DNA of 64,000 nucleotides from Thiocapsa sp. (GCF_018399035.1 NZ_CP073760.1:5662339-5726338), one strand, 5' to 3'. Positions 32,793-42,082 are shown, counted from the first letter of the stretch. Translations and numbers: made by a program. Notes: generated by a model not told the origin, from the sequence alone.

Positions 32793-35700
32793 GTACGTGT
32801 ACCTTGATTAGACGCGAAGTCGTCCAACGCGCAATCGACAATGCTCTCAACCGATTCCGTACTCAAACTCTGGCGGGCGACCCGTTTGCGGGCCAGGGTC
32901 AGGTGGACATTATTCCAGCGGTTGCCGGTGAATTCGGGGCCGCCGGGGCAGGCGAGCGGAGGCTCCTCTAAGTGCCAGAACCAGGGGTAGTCGGACTTGT
33001 CGCGGTGGGGTTCGGTGCCGCGGTCTTTGTCCCATTTGATGTTCGGCTTGGCGCGCAGGATGCCGGCGCCCTTCTTGCCGAGGTCGCGGGCCTGCATGAA
33101 TGGGCGGATGTTGAGGCGCACGCCGTCGTTGATGTCCGGCTGCCAGCCCAAGGGCTGCTCGGCGAGCGGCTTCCAGCGGATGAAGAGGTCATAGGGCGGC
33201 TCGCCCTCCAGGATCGCGACCAGTTCGGTCTCCAACTCGCGGGCGGCGCCCAGGCGTTCGGCGGCGCCGGGCTTGTCGGCCTTGGCGTCCGCGTCCTGCT
33301 GGCGAATCCAGTCGCCCAGGTAGCTGTAGGTGAGCTTCTCCAGATTGGCCCGATCCAGCCGGTGGTAGTTCACCAAGGCATGGAAGCCGTCCTTGCGGCC
33401 GTCCCAGAGGTGCCAGATGAAGGGGCGGTTGTGGAAGAGCTTGCAGTGTTGCTCGAAGAAGGCGTCCTGCAGCCAGTCTTCCAGGTTGGTCTGCTTGGCG
33501 CCGGTCGCGGCCAGCAGGTCCCGTTCGGTGCCGTTGGTCCAGTCCGCGTCGAAGGCGGCGGCGAGCAGGGCGCGCAGCCTTACCGCCGCGGGCAGCTCCC
33601 GATTGATGGCAGTCAGGCAAACGATACTGTCCGCGTCCGCATGAGACTCCAGGTCGTCGGGATCGAGGGCGGGGCAGTCGGGGAACTCGCTGCCGGTCTG
33701 GCGCGGCCAGCGGTAGCCGAGGAGCCGGGCGACGGCGACCTGGAGCGGTGCGTCGGAGCCCTTGGGGTGGCCGTTGAAGAGCCATTGAGTCGGGTCACTT
33801 GAAAATGGCTTCGGCAGTCCGTGCGGATAGTTCTCCGTCGCCACCTTTCGCCAGTGGGCTAGGTCGAAGGGGACTTTTGTGATCGTTGAATCAGCTACAC
33901 TGAGTTTCTGATTGATCTTTCTAACATCAACCGCGAAATCGCCACTAGCGCAATAGCACCAAATCGGGGCTATTAGATCTTCGGAAATCGGGATAAGAGC
34001 TGCTACGTTCGTATCAAAGCGTTCGCCAGTATATAGAGTCGGATTCAAGGATGACATTAGGCTAATTGCCACCCCCTGCCTCCCCCATGCATTTGCGCCC
34101 TGCAGGTCACGTTTCCGATCTCTGTCTTGAGAGGCATTCAGGTCTCGAAGGGATCCGTGTCCATCCTCGAATAGAATTATGTTTGAACGTCCAGAATAAA
34201 AAGAAGCCTGCTTAACAGCGCTTTGGTGAAAATCCCACCCGTTTGATATGATTGGTGTCTCCCAAAAGACACGCACAAAGCGTGAATCATCGTTCGTGCT
34301 CAATCCTTTATTTGGAGTGCTCTTTTCATTTAGGAGGGCGCATTTTTTTTGATCGGAAAGAATGATAGCTGCGTCCGGATTTTTTAATTGATACGCTTGA
34401 GTTGAGATGTGAAAAGATCTATTGCGAAGGAAGTGGCATTTCTCATTTGGGGCGCTCTGGTCAGAAACATCGATGCCGGCGAAAGCACTCTCAAGAAACG
34501 GCTGCTCACGGGTCAAGGAAAAGAGGCTGATGTTGAAATCCCACATCGGGGTTTGAAAAGCCTTCGGTCCCAGACGTGCCACCCAGTCCCATTTGAAATT
34601 ACGGATAAGTTCAACACGAAGTTTTTGATAGGATCTCAAGAATAGCCAATTCTGCGGTGTAACGAGAGTTGTAGTTCCGCCTTCTGCGCAAAAATCAAGG
34701 CAGCGGAGGACGAATGCGGTGGAAAGTTCTGCTTTTCCAGCAGCGAACTTTTTCTCAATGAAGTTGCACAATGTTGCTTCCTGCTTACCACGAGCCAGAA
34801 AAGGCACGTTGGTTGCCGTAAGCGTGAAATGCCCAGCAAGAATTTCCGCAGCCTTTGCAAGGCCGCGCGCGGTCACGGCCATTTCATACGCAGGGTCGTC
34901 GTTCGTCTCCTGCGCCAGCGCTTTCTCCAGCAGCGGCTGGAGTTCATGGAACCCGGCCTCCAGCAAATCGCCTTCACCGGCGCGCGGATTGATGAGACTG
35001 CCCAGCACCGCCGCCTGTTGGAACAGCCGGTAAAGCCGCTCCATGCCGTTTCTGAGCTTCTCATCGTCCCCGGCCATCGCCAGCCAGTCGGCTTCGCGGG
35101 TATTCGGCGCGAGGCCGGAGCAGGCCAGATTCATCGGCGGCAGCATGCAGTAGCCCACGCGCCGCCACGCGGCCAGGGCCAGGTTAAATGCGCCGATCTG
35201 GGTGCAGCGCGGGTCGATCTCCAGGCCGAACAGGTTGTCGCGGATGACCGCCGCCACCGCCCCCGCTTCGTCCAGATCCTCCTCGGCCAAGCGCAGGGCG
35301 ACCAGGCGCGCGAACATCGCCACCACGAAGTGTCCGCTGCCCATGCAGGGGTCGAGGCACTTGAGGGCGCTCGCGGATTCCGGCCAGCCGTCGAATGTAC
35401 CGGCAGCGGGTGCCCAGTTGCCGTCCTCGCCTTGGATGAAACGCAGATAGCGCCATGGGCAGTCCGGCAGGGCGACGGCTTGGCGGAGCTCTTCTTCGCT
35501 CTTTGCGGTTTTGGCCAGCGTGGGATTCGCGGCGAGGACTTTGCCGGCGTGCCAGGCGCCGAGTGTGTTGTCGAGCAGGAAGTCCACCATGTAATCCTCG
35601 GTGAACAGTTGCGTGACAGGCAGCAGCTCGCGGGCGCCGATCTTGACCCCGGACTTGTTCACCTCTTCCTTGCGCTTGGCCTGCCAGAACTGATAGGTCC

Positions 35701-36268
35701 AGCCCAGCGCATCGTCGGTGCGGAAGATCTCGGCGGGCAGCTCGTCGAGCAGGCGGCGCAGTTGGACCTCGTGGTTGGGCGCCAGGCGCAGATCGAGCAC
35801 CGGGTCGTCCAGTCGGAAGATGCCGGGCAGGGTCTCGGCGGCGAAGCGGCAGGCCAAGTCGAAGCCGTCGCGGGCGCCCCCGTCGGGAAAGAGCTCCGGG
35901 GCCAGCTCGTCGCACTCCTCCAGCGTGACGGGGACGTTGCCGTGCTCTGCGCTGGTGTGCAGCACGTGGTTCTCGGCCAGAAAACGGGTGAAGAGCAGCC
36001 GATGCCAGTGCACGTAGGCGGTGGCCTCGGCGAGCTGGTCGATGGCCTGGGTGCCGCCCGGGTCCAGCCGATCCCCCAGCGCTCGGCCGCGGGCGCGCAG
36101 GCGGTTGCGCAGGCGGCGCTGGTCTTCGCCCAGATGGGCGCGCGGCCGCTCTTCATGGACCGCCAGATTGTCCAAGGCGGCACGGGCCGCGACCTCTGCC
36201 GCTTCGCGGGCTTTGAGGGTGATCTTCTCCAAGGTCGAGCGCTGGTCCTTGGTCAGGGTGCCGGGCAT
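32789..36268 (-). CDS. pglX: BREX adenine-specific DNA methyltransferase PglX
   Basis: PglX methylates the adenine of the BREX recognition site and marks host DNA as self. The SAM-binding motif DPCMGSGHF lies near residue 304 and the catalytic motif in its BREX form NVPFL near 486. The C-terminal half carries target recognition. At 1159 aa it is full length and has no internal stop. From about 34870 down to 33800 (residues ~466-823) the DNA turns markedly AT-rich compared with both flanks, as if the recognition segment had been swapped in from elsewhere. It ends in an ATGA overlap with ariA. Confidence 0.95.
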   Translation of the reverse strand: MPGTLTKDQRSTLEKITLKAREAAEVAARAALDNLAVHEERPRAHLGEDQRRLRNRLRARGRALGDRLDPGGTQAIDQLAEATAYVHWHRLLFTRFLAENHVLHTSAEHGNVPVTLEECDELAPELFPDGGARDGFDLACRFAAETLPGIFRLDDPVLDLRLAPNHEVQLRRLLDELPAEIFRTDDALGWTYQFWQAKRKEEVNKSGVKIGARELLPVTQLFTEDYMVDFLLDNTLGAWHAGKVLAANPTLAKTAKSEEELRQAVALPDCPWRYLRFIQGEDGNWAPAAGTFDGWPESASALKCLDPCMGSGHFVVAMFARLVALRLAEEDLDEAGAVAAVIRDNLFGLEIDPRCTQIGAFNLALAAWRRVGYCMLPPMNLACSGLAPNTREADWLAMAGDDEKLRNGMERLYRLFQQAAVLGSLINPRAGEGDLLEAGFHELQPLLEKALAQETNDDPAYEMAVTARGLAKAAEILAGHFTLTATNVPFLARGKQEATLCNFIEKKFAAGKAELSTAFVLRCLDFCAEGGTTTLVTPQNWLFLRSYQKLRVELIRNFKWDWVARLGPKAFQTPMWDFNISLFSLTREQPFLESAFAGIDVSDQSAPNEKCHFLRNRSFHISTQAYQLKNPDAAIILSDQKKCALLNEKSTPNKGLSTNDDSRFVRVFWETPIISNGWDFHQSAVKQASFYSGRSNIILFEDGHGSLRDLNASQDRDRKRDLQGANAWGRQGVAISLMSSLNPTLYTGERFDTNVAALIPISEDLIAPIWCYCASGDFAVDVRKINQKLSVADSTITKVPFDLAHWRKVATENYPHGLPKPFSSDPTQWLFNGHPKGSDAPLQVAVARLLGYRWPRQTGSEFPDCPALDPDDLESHADADSIVCLTAINRELPAAVRLRALLAAAFDADWTNGTERDLLAATGAKQTNLEDWLQDAFFEQHCKLFHNRPFIWHLWDGRKDGFHALVNYHRLDRANLEKLTYSYLGDWIRQQDADAKADKPGAAERLGAARELETELVAILEGEPPYDLFIRWKPLAEQPLGWQPDINDGVRLNIRPFMQARDLGKKGAGILRAKPNIKWDKDRGTEPHRDKSDYPWFWHLEEPPLACPGGPEFTGNRWNNVHLTLARKRVARQSLSTESVESIVDCALDDFASNQGTRT
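33800..34870 (-). other. Low-GC segment inside pglX
   Basis: This part of pglX is visibly poorer in G+C than the regions on either side, with runs such as TTTTTTTTGATC and ATTTTTTAATTG and codons rare in the rest of the window. It begins near the catalytic NVPFL motif and covers the expected target-recognition domain. The reading frame stays open throughout. Confidence 0.75.
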
Positions 36269-36360
36269 GTCTAGGTTCCTTGCGATGCTTTAGGTGCCTT
36301 GTGGCTGTTGGATATGGTGCGCTTGTCTTATCCGGATTTTTCCGGGGTCATGGATTGATG

Positions 36361-36864
36361 TCACACCTTGGCGAGCTGGCGCCGCGCATCCTTGAGCAGG
36401 AGCAGCCATTGCTGTTCGTGCAGCGGTGACTGCATGAAACCGAACCGTGCATAAAAGCGGGCTGCCGAGTCGTCGATCGGGTGCGTCAGCAGGGCACGAA
36501 TGCCGACCTGCTCGGCGATGGTCAGGGTGCGGCGGATCGCATCGCGCAGCATCCCCGAGCCGATGCCCCGGCCCTGGCCCTCGCGGGACACGGCCAGCCG
36601 GGCCAGGATAACGACGGGGATCGGGTGCTGGCCCATTCCCTGACGGATCCGCTGCGGGGCGTCGAGGCAGTCGATCTGGCCGACGGTCAGGCTGTAGTAA
36701 CCGATGACGCGATCCGTGTCCGCTACGACGAAGGTGTTGGCCGAGCCGCTCGCCCGGGCTTGGCGGGCGTGACGCGCGAGCCAGATGTCGAGCGCCGGTT
36801 TGCCGCAGTCGAAGGTGTCGGTCCGATGGAACGTCTCCAGCGGCTGCGGCGCATCCAGGCTCAC
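36361..36864 (-). CDS. tacT: GNAT acetyltransferase toxin, TacT type
   Basis: TacT-type toxins acetylate the amino acid on aminoacyl-tRNAs and stop translation. The N-terminal block FDCGKPALDIWLARHARQA is typical, as are FVVADTDRVIGYYSL and the acetyl-CoA loop REGQGRGIGSGML. The C-terminal RFYARFGF carries the catalytic Tyr region. It has 167 aa. The GTG start overlaps the antitoxin stop (GTGA) with GGGAG upstream. The pair stands between brxC and pglX, with a gap of about 90 bp to pglX. Confidence 0.9.
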   Translation of the reverse strand: MSLDAPQPLETFHRTDTFDCGKPALDIWLARHARQARASGSANTFVVADTDRVIGYYSLTVGQIDCLDAPQRIRQGMGQHPIPVVILARLAVSREGQGRGIGSGMLRDAIRRTLTIAEQVGIRALLTHPIDDSAARFYARFGFMQSPLHEQQWLLLLKDARRQLAKV

Positions 36865-37184
36865 TGCGTCTCCCAGGGGTCGGCACGGGAGAAGAGATCA
36901 CGTAGGCCCGGGTTGTCCTGCGCGGGTCGGTCCAGCAGGTCCAGAAGTGCCTGATACTCGACGCCGGAAACCAGAAACAGGCGCTGGTCGAGCAGGGTTT
37001 GTTCCGCCGCCTGGCAGGCGCTGTCCAAGATGAAGTCGGTGAGGGATTTGTGGGCCACCTCGGCGGCACGGCGCAGCACCCGCTCTTGCTCGGGAGTGGC
37101 ACGCAGGCCCAAGCGCGCGGAGCGCGCAGCGCGGGCAGGGCGTTCCGGGGGCGGCGTACCGCTGTACTTAACGGTGGATGACAT
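36861..37184 (-). CDS. tacA: DUF1778 ribbon-helix-helix antitoxin, TacA type
   Basis: The protein of about 107 aa begins with a disordered Pro/Ala/Arg-rich lead, then the DUF1778 RHH domain: ARLGLRATPEQERVLRRAAE, followed by SLTDFILDSACQAAE. The C-terminal tail (SRADPWE) is the usual toxin-neutralising end. I start at MSSTVKY; the frame stays open further upstream but that part covers the promoter and operator. Antitoxins of this class repress their own operon cooperatively with the toxin. Confidence 0.87.
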   Translation of the reverse strand: MSSTVKYSGTPPPERPARAARSARLGLRATPEQERVLRRAAEVAHKSLTDFILDSACQAAEQTLLDQRLFLVSGVEYQALLDLLDRPAQDNPGLRDLFSRADPWETQ

Positions 37185-37218
37185 ACTTGATCTGCTGAGG
37201 TCGAGGTCGGTGGCTTCT

Positions 37219-37248
37219 ATGTTAGTACGTTGGACGCACGTGGTCCAA
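37219..37248 (-). promoter_or_regulatory. Putative tacAT promoter overlapped by a palindromic operator
   Basis: Read on the minus strand, TTGGAC (37248-37243) and TAACAT (37224-37219) make a sigma-70 promoter with an 18-bp spacer. The -35 box is one arm of a TTGGAC-N7-GTCCAA inverted repeat (37230-37248) centred on CACGTG. A repressor at this dyad would block the promoter, fitting TacA autoregulation. This gives TacAT, and perhaps pglX onward, its own transcription start within the BREX operon. Confidence 0.5.
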
Positions 37249-37286
37249 GTGACGCTTGGATCGAAACGAGACATCCGGGCTTCTTG

Positions 37287-40200
37287 TTAGAGAATCACAG
37301 GCCCTTGCTCCAGTGCGGACGCGATCTCGGCGCGGGCTGCGGCCAGCCAATCCTCCAGCTCGGCCTCGTCATGGATGGTTGCGCCCGGCAGAGACACCCG
37401 CTGCGCTTTGGGCTCGGCCTCTTTGATGGCGGCGGCCAGGGCCTGGTCGAAACGGGTCGGCAGCGCGTCGGTGAGGGTCTGCCAGGCGGACAGGTCGCGG
37501 GTCTTGAGCGCTGCAAGCAGGTCCTCGTCGGAGTCGGTAGCCGGCATGGGGAGCGGGTTGATCCCTGCGGCCTGGAGCAGCGCCGCCTGCTTAGACTGCG
37601 GCAAGGCGCTCCAGGTGGGATGGGCGTCGAGCTTGGCCTGCTCCGCGGCGAGTGTGGCGGCGTACCGGCCCTGGGCCTGGGTCAGTGCGCCGCGCAGGGC
37701 CGTCCCGACGGCCTTGAGGACCGTGCCGGTGGGGTCCGGATCGTCCAGCAGTGAGCGGTTGGCGCGGATGGCCTCCAGGGTGGACGCCTCGGCGTCCATG
37801 CCCGCGATGCCGGCCGCCTGGTCGAGCAACTGCTCGGCGAGGCTGAAGGCCGGGGCACGCTGTGCGATCTTGTCGGCGGTCACCTTCCAGTCGGCGATGC
37901 GCTGGGTCAAGACGTCGGCCTTCTCATGCAAGCCGAAGAGCAGGTCGTTCCCGCTGAGCCCTTGCAGGGCGGTGACCTCCGGGGCCTGGGGTGCGGCGGG
38001 TGCCGGCGGGTTGCCCCCGGCGCTTCGGGCCAGGTCTGCGAGCAGGTTGACGAAGCCGGGGGCGGCGCCGGCCTCGTCGCCGGGCTGGAACTTGTGCCCC
38101 GCGGCCTGGAAGAGCTTTTTGATCTTGAGCTTCTGGATGGCGGTGAGGACCGGGTGTTCGACCCGGAAGTCCGCTTGGCCCATCTTGTGCTGGTCGAGGT
38201 CGGCGAGCTTGACCGGTTGACCCTGGGTGCGGGCGCCCAGGTGGCCGCTAACCATGAGTACAGCGATTCCGGCCTGGACCGCGTCCTTGGGCCAACCGAA
38301 GCTGCCACCGCCGAAGTGGGCGACGATCTCGGAGCCCTTCTTGCCGGCACCCACATGGCTCAGGATGGCGGCGGTGACCGGGTGTTTGTGGGGGTCGCCC
38401 GCGTGATTGACCGCACCGAGCGCACCCGCGCTGCCGTCCTTCGCCTGCTTCAAGACGGTCTGCCAGTTGGAGAAGTCCGCGACATGAAACTGTGGATAGA
38501 GCCGGTCGAGCACGTCCCGTGCGGCCTCTTCGGTGGCGTCCTTCAGCGCATTCACCGGTCGCTCCTGCCCGCCGGAGAGGAAGAGCCGCGCGCCGATGAC
38601 GATCTCGCTCACCAGTGACTCGACCTTGGCCTCTTCGCGCGCCTTGCGGGTCACCATGGCCCGGCGCGCCTCCTTGCCCTCCTCCCCGCTTGGCTGGCCC
38701 TTGAAGTTGAGTGTCTCCTCGGTGGCCAGCGCGCTGGCCAGGGCGTTCTTGAGCGCGTCCGCTTTGATCTTGGGGATCAGGACATGGATGGTCGCGTCGG
38801 CGACGCTGCGCTGCTGGATGTCCTGGATGACGGCCGTCTCGGATTCCTGAAAGCCGTCGCGCACCCAGACCGTCAGGTCGTCGCTGACCGGCGGTGGGCT
38901 CATGCCGTGGTGCGGTGTGACCTTGCGCTTCACCCGCGCGGCACCGTGCAGGACATTGACCCCGGCGAGTGCCGCCTGAACGGCCTTGGAGAGCAATTGG
39001 CCGCGCTGGGCCGCGAGCTGAGGCTCGTTGTTCAGGAGCGCGGTGCGCCGGCGGCGGAACTCGGACTCCCAGGCGGCGCCTTCGGTGGTCTGAAGGTGGT
39101 ACTCGTCCTCGATCTCCATCAGGACGCCGTCGCTGACCAAATCCTGGACCAGGCCCGGCACCGTGGCGCGCAGCGTGGTGGCGGAGTCGCCCAGGTCATC
39201 GGTGAGCAGATCGGCCAGGTGCTCGGGGGTGGCCCGCACCCCGCTGTCCGCCCCCTCGCGGGGCAGCTTGTTGATGAGGAACACCAGGGCACAGATGCGG
39301 CTGCGCAGGGCGCCGTCCGGGCGGGTCTTCTGCTCCTCGATGATCTCCTGGAAGCGCTTTTGCAGCTCCCCGGAGATGACCAGCTCGTTGGCCTGCTGGT
39401 CGTAGATGAAATCCGCGGGGATGATGGCGCCGACCGGCCGCTCGGCCACCAAGCGGCATGCCTCGTGGGTGACGCGCAGTTGGGTGCGCATCTGAGCGGC
39501 GCTGCCGCTGGGGTCGCAGCTGTGCAGAACCTGTTGCCAGAACCGGCGGCGCACCGGCAGCAGGGGATAGTCCGGGACATAGCTCGCGTCGTCCTCGGCG
39601 CGGGCGGCGAGGCGCGTGGCCTTGAGCTGACGGCTGATCTCGCCGGAACGCTTGGAGATCAGGTCACTGATCCGGGCCTTGGCCTGCTCCTTCTTCTGCA
39701 GCACCACGGTGCGGACGACCTTCTCGACATCGTTGTCCTTGAGGTGGACCTTGGTGGTGAAGCGCCCCATCAGGCGTTGCAGGGCCGGCGTGTCGGTCAG
39801 TGCGCTCTGGCCGGTGCCGACCACCAGCACCCGGCCGTCCAGTTCCTTGGACAGGGCCTCCACCACCTCCTGCACGTCATGGGCGATGTCGGGGTTGTTG
39901 TTGATGAATTGCTGGACCTCGTCCAGAACGATCACGGTGCAGGGCAGTTGGCCGTTGCGCGTCAAGGCGCGGCGCACGACGAGGAGCATCTCGTCGATGC
40001 TGATCTCGTCGAGCTTGGCGGGATACTGGGCGCGCAGGGCCTCGCTGACGTTCTTGATGTCGCCCAGATGGGGGTTGTGGGCGAGGTACGCCTCGTGCAG
40101 TGCGCGGGAGGTATACAGCCGGCCTAACTCCTGCTCCGGGTCTTTCCCCGCCAGGCGGATGCGCTCCTGGATGTCCGCGAGCGTCCCCTCGTCGCGCAGG

Positions 40201-40697
40201 TCCATCAGCAGGCGGGCCACCGACAGGTTCTCGGGCAGACCGACCGACAGCAGGACGATGCCGGCGAGGCGCAGGCGCACGCTACCCACGCCGGCCTTCA
40301 TGGTGCCCCCGGCGCTGTGGAGTCCAACCCCCTGCTTGCCGCGCGTGCTCAGCTCTTTGAGCAGCTCCATGATGTCTTGCGGCAGGGTCGCCAGGGTGCG
40401 CGCCGTCACGCCGTCCGACAGCGCGAAATCGTTCCAGAGGTAGCGCAGCACCTTCACCAGATGCGATTTTCCGCAGCCGAAGAATCCGCTGACCCAGGCC
40501 GCCCGTTGCTCTTTGTCCAGGTTGTCGAGAAACCCCTGCAGGATCTTGGCGAGGCCCGCTTGGTATTCACCTTGGCAGACAAAGGTCTCCAGCTCGTAGC
40601 GCAGGGTATCGAGATCTTCGACATTGTTGCTGGAGACGCCCTCGTTGGCGATCTGCCAGGCCAGGGGGTCTTTAACGAACAGCTCTCGGTTTTGCAT
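37287..40697 (-). CDS. brxC: BREX ATPase BrxC
   Basis: BrxC (related to PglY) is the large P-loop ATPase of BREX. The Walker A GFFGCGKSHL is at residues 71-80 and a Walker B-like TVIVLDEVQQFI follows near residue 255. Family blocks include the N-terminal LFVKDPLAWQIANEGV and a long helical C-terminal half. At 1136 aa it matches BREX type I BrxC. It begins 2 bp after the brxB stop, and its end is followed after about 100 bp by the TacAT module. Confidence 0.94.
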   Translation of the reverse strand: MQNRELFVKDPLAWQIANEGVSSNNVEDLDTLRYELETFVCQGEYQAGLAKILQGFLDNLDKEQRAAWVSGFFGCGKSHLVKVLRYLWNDFALSDGVTARTLATLPQDIMELLKELSTRGKQGVGLHSAGGTMKAGVGSVRLRLAGIVLLSVGLPENLSVARLLMDLRDEGTLADIQERIRLAGKDPEQELGRLYTSRALHEAYLAHNPHLGDIKNVSEALRAQYPAKLDEISIDEMLLVVRRALTRNGQLPCTVIVLDEVQQFINNNPDIAHDVQEVVEALSKELDGRVLVVGTGQSALTDTPALQRLMGRFTTKVHLKDNDVEKVVRTVVLQKKEQAKARISDLISKRSGEISRQLKATRLAARAEDDASYVPDYPLLPVRRRFWQQVLHSCDPSGSAAQMRTQLRVTHEACRLVAERPVGAIIPADFIYDQQANELVISGELQKRFQEIIEEQKTRPDGALRSRICALVFLINKLPREGADSGVRATPEHLADLLTDDLGDSATTLRATVPGLVQDLVSDGVLMEIEDEYHLQTTEGAAWESEFRRRRTALLNNEPQLAAQRGQLLSKAVQAALAGVNVLHGAARVKRKVTPHHGMSPPPVSDDLTVWVRDGFQESETAVIQDIQQRSVADATIHVLIPKIKADALKNALASALATEETLNFKGQPSGEEGKEARRAMVTRKAREEAKVESLVSEIVIGARLFLSGGQERPVNALKDATEEAARDVLDRLYPQFHVADFSNWQTVLKQAKDGSAGALGAVNHAGDPHKHPVTAAILSHVGAGKKGSEIVAHFGGGSFGWPKDAVQAGIAVLMVSGHLGARTQGQPVKLADLDQHKMGQADFRVEHPVLTAIQKLKIKKLFQAAGHKFQPGDEAGAAPGFVNLLADLARSAGGNPPAPAAPQAPEVTALQGLSGNDLLFGLHEKADVLTQRIADWKVTADKIAQRAPAFSLAEQLLDQAAGIAGMDAEASTLEAIRANRSLLDDPDPTGTVLKAVGTALRGALTQAQGRYAATLAAEQAKLDAHPTWSALPQSKQAALLQAAGINPLPMPATDSDEDLLAALKTRDLSAWQTLTDALPTRFDQALAAAIKEAEPKAQRVSLPGATIHDEAELEDWLAAARAEIASALEQGPVIL

Positions 40698-40699
40698 GG

Positions 40700-41260
40700 T
40701 CAGTCGTCCGTGAGGATCGGGGTGGCGAGATAATTCCAGCCGGTGCGGGCACCGAGGAAGCGATAGGTGTTGCCCTCGCGCTCGCCCGGGAAGAAGAGCA
40801 CGACGATGCCCGGCAAGTGGCTGTCCAGGGCCTCGAGGAGAGCGGAGACGTGGACGAAGTCATACAACTCCATCAGCCCCGAGACGGCGAAGACGGTATG
40901 GACCGCGTCCGCGGCCGGCACCCCTGCCAGCTCGCCCCTGAGCCGCTCGACGAGGTCCTCGACGAAACCGGGGTCGGCATAGGTCTCGACGATGTCGGGG
41001 GCCGCGAGGCAGTCGGTGCGCTCGTCGGGATCGAAGGTGTCCATCCAGTCGGCGAACGCGCCGCCGAGATCGATCCGTCGCCAGTCGAGACCCTCGTCGC
41101 GCGTGGCGATCTCGAACTCCGGGATGCGATTCACCAGGCGGCGCTCGTCCTCGGGCGGGTACACGATGAACCAGACCCGCTGGCTCAAGGGGAGGTTGTC
41201 GCGCGGGGTGAGCGAGACGTGGCGGCGGTAGCTCGCCAGCAGTTGGTCAATGCGTGCCAT
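40700..41260 (-). CDS. brxB: BREX protein BrxB (DUF1788)
   Basis: BrxB is a small conserved BREX protein of unknown biochemistry, also known as DUF1788. The 186-aa sequence shows the family start RIDQLLASYRRHVSL, the WRRIDLGGAFADWMDTF region and the C-terminal GIVVLFFPGEREGNTYRFL with DARTGWNYLATPI-like ending (ARTGWNYLATPI). It overlaps brxA by 14 nt and abuts brxC. Confidence 0.93.
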   Translation of the reverse strand: MARIDQLLASYRRHVSLTPRDNLPLSQRVWFIVYPPEDERRLVNRIPEFEIATRDEGLDWRRIDLGGAFADWMDTFDPDERTDCLAAPDIVETYADPGFVEDLVERLRGELAGVPAADAVHTVFAVSGLMELYDFVHVSALLEALDSHLPGIVVLFFPGEREGNTYRFLGARTGWNYLATPILTDD

Positions 41261-42059
41261 TCAACAACGCCTCCTCGTTCGGTAGCAGAAGGCCCGAGAA
41301 ATCGATCTCCGTGACCCCGCCGCCGTGACGTAGGCGCAGCCAGTCGTTGCGCGAGCCGACGACGAGGTGCGACAGGACGCTGGAGGGATCGGCTCCCACC
41401 AAGCGGGTGAAGACCGAGGATATCAGCAGCTCCCCGCGCAGGCCCAGCAGATAGCCGGCGCACATGGCGTAGCTGCAGGCGGCCGGGGTCGGGACGGGAA
41501 GTGCTCGGGTCCGCGATGCGGTTCCCTTCAGGTGGCCGGTTGCCGCCCAGGTGACGCCGAGACGGGTGGCGAGGCTGGACAGCATGACTGAGCTGAAGCG
41601 CTCGGGGTAAACCTCTTCCAGGTACGCCACCATCTGCGCGCGGGTGAGGACCTCACCGGGTTTGAGGGTTTCGATCACGGCGAAGCTGTCCCGCAACTGG
41701 GGGTCTCGACAAAACGCGCAGGTCAGGGCCAGCAGCGGCAGCGACGCGGGGTCTTCCGCGGCGAACCGACGCAGCAACCGGAACAGGGCAAGCGCCGGGT
41801 CGAGCCCGTACAGCTCGTAGAGATGCTTTACGCTCTTTTGGCGACTCGAGAAGGTTGGCTTACCCAGCACATTCTCGTCCAGAATGGCGGCGCGGTAGTC
41901 CGCCCGCCCGGCGGTGACGGGAACGGCCGCAAACAGCAGACCCAGCTCGGGCAGCATTACGGAGCGTGACAGGTGGCCCCCCGAGCGGCGCAGGGAGAAC
42001 CCGAAAACGGTCGCATGCGGTGGGATCACCAAGGGGCCGGCATCCATCGATGCAGTCAT
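41247..42059 (-). CDS. brxA: BREX protein BrxA (DUF1819)
   Basis: BrxA is a small DNA-binding BREX protein (DUF1819, two winged-helix-like lobes). Here it has 270 aa, longer than the roughly 200 of well-known members. Homology is seen from VFGFSLRRSGGHLSRSV, then YRAAILDENVLGKPTFSSR and LKPGEVLTRAQMVAYL. This early block requires the ATG at 42059 or 42047, which leaves under 30 nt between the tRNA-Ala terminator and the start. No good ribosome binding site precedes it. It is the first gene of the BREX operon. Confidence 0.85.
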   Translation of the reverse strand: MTASMDAGPLVIPPHATVFGFSLRRSGGHLSRSVMLPELGLLFAAVPVTAGRADYRAAILDENVLGKPTFSSRQKSVKHLYELYGLDPALALFRLLRRFAAEDPASLPLLALTCAFCRDPQLRDSFAVIETLKPGEVLTRAQMVAYLEEVYPERFSSVMLSSLATRLGVTWAATGHLKGTASRTRALPVPTPAACSYAMCAGYLLGLRGELLISSVFTRLVGADPSSVLSHLVVGSRNDWLRLRHGGGVTEIDFSGLLLPNEEALLNGTH

Positions 42060-42082
42060 CCGGGAGTTGCGACAGTACGGGC

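Larger units (their letters stand above)
24617..42059 (-). other. Type I BREX defence island with embedded toxin and PARIS modules
   Basis: The six BREX core genes lie in the usual order on the minus strand, from brxA (41247-42059) to brxL (24617-26686). Between them sit TacAT, PARIS (ariA-ariB), a DUF433 gene, a decayed pglZ start and VapBC. All but one small gene (30365-30571) share the orientation. The island directly follows tRNA-Ala and ends opposite the HPt gene. No integrase and no direct repeat of the tRNA 3' end were seen. Overlaps and short gaps suggest long polycistronic transcripts. Confidence 0.9.

Noticed and set aside
33800..34870. A frameshift or pseudogene in pglX
   Set aside because: Despite the change in base composition the frame is continuous over all 1159 codons, with sensible protein sequence throughout.
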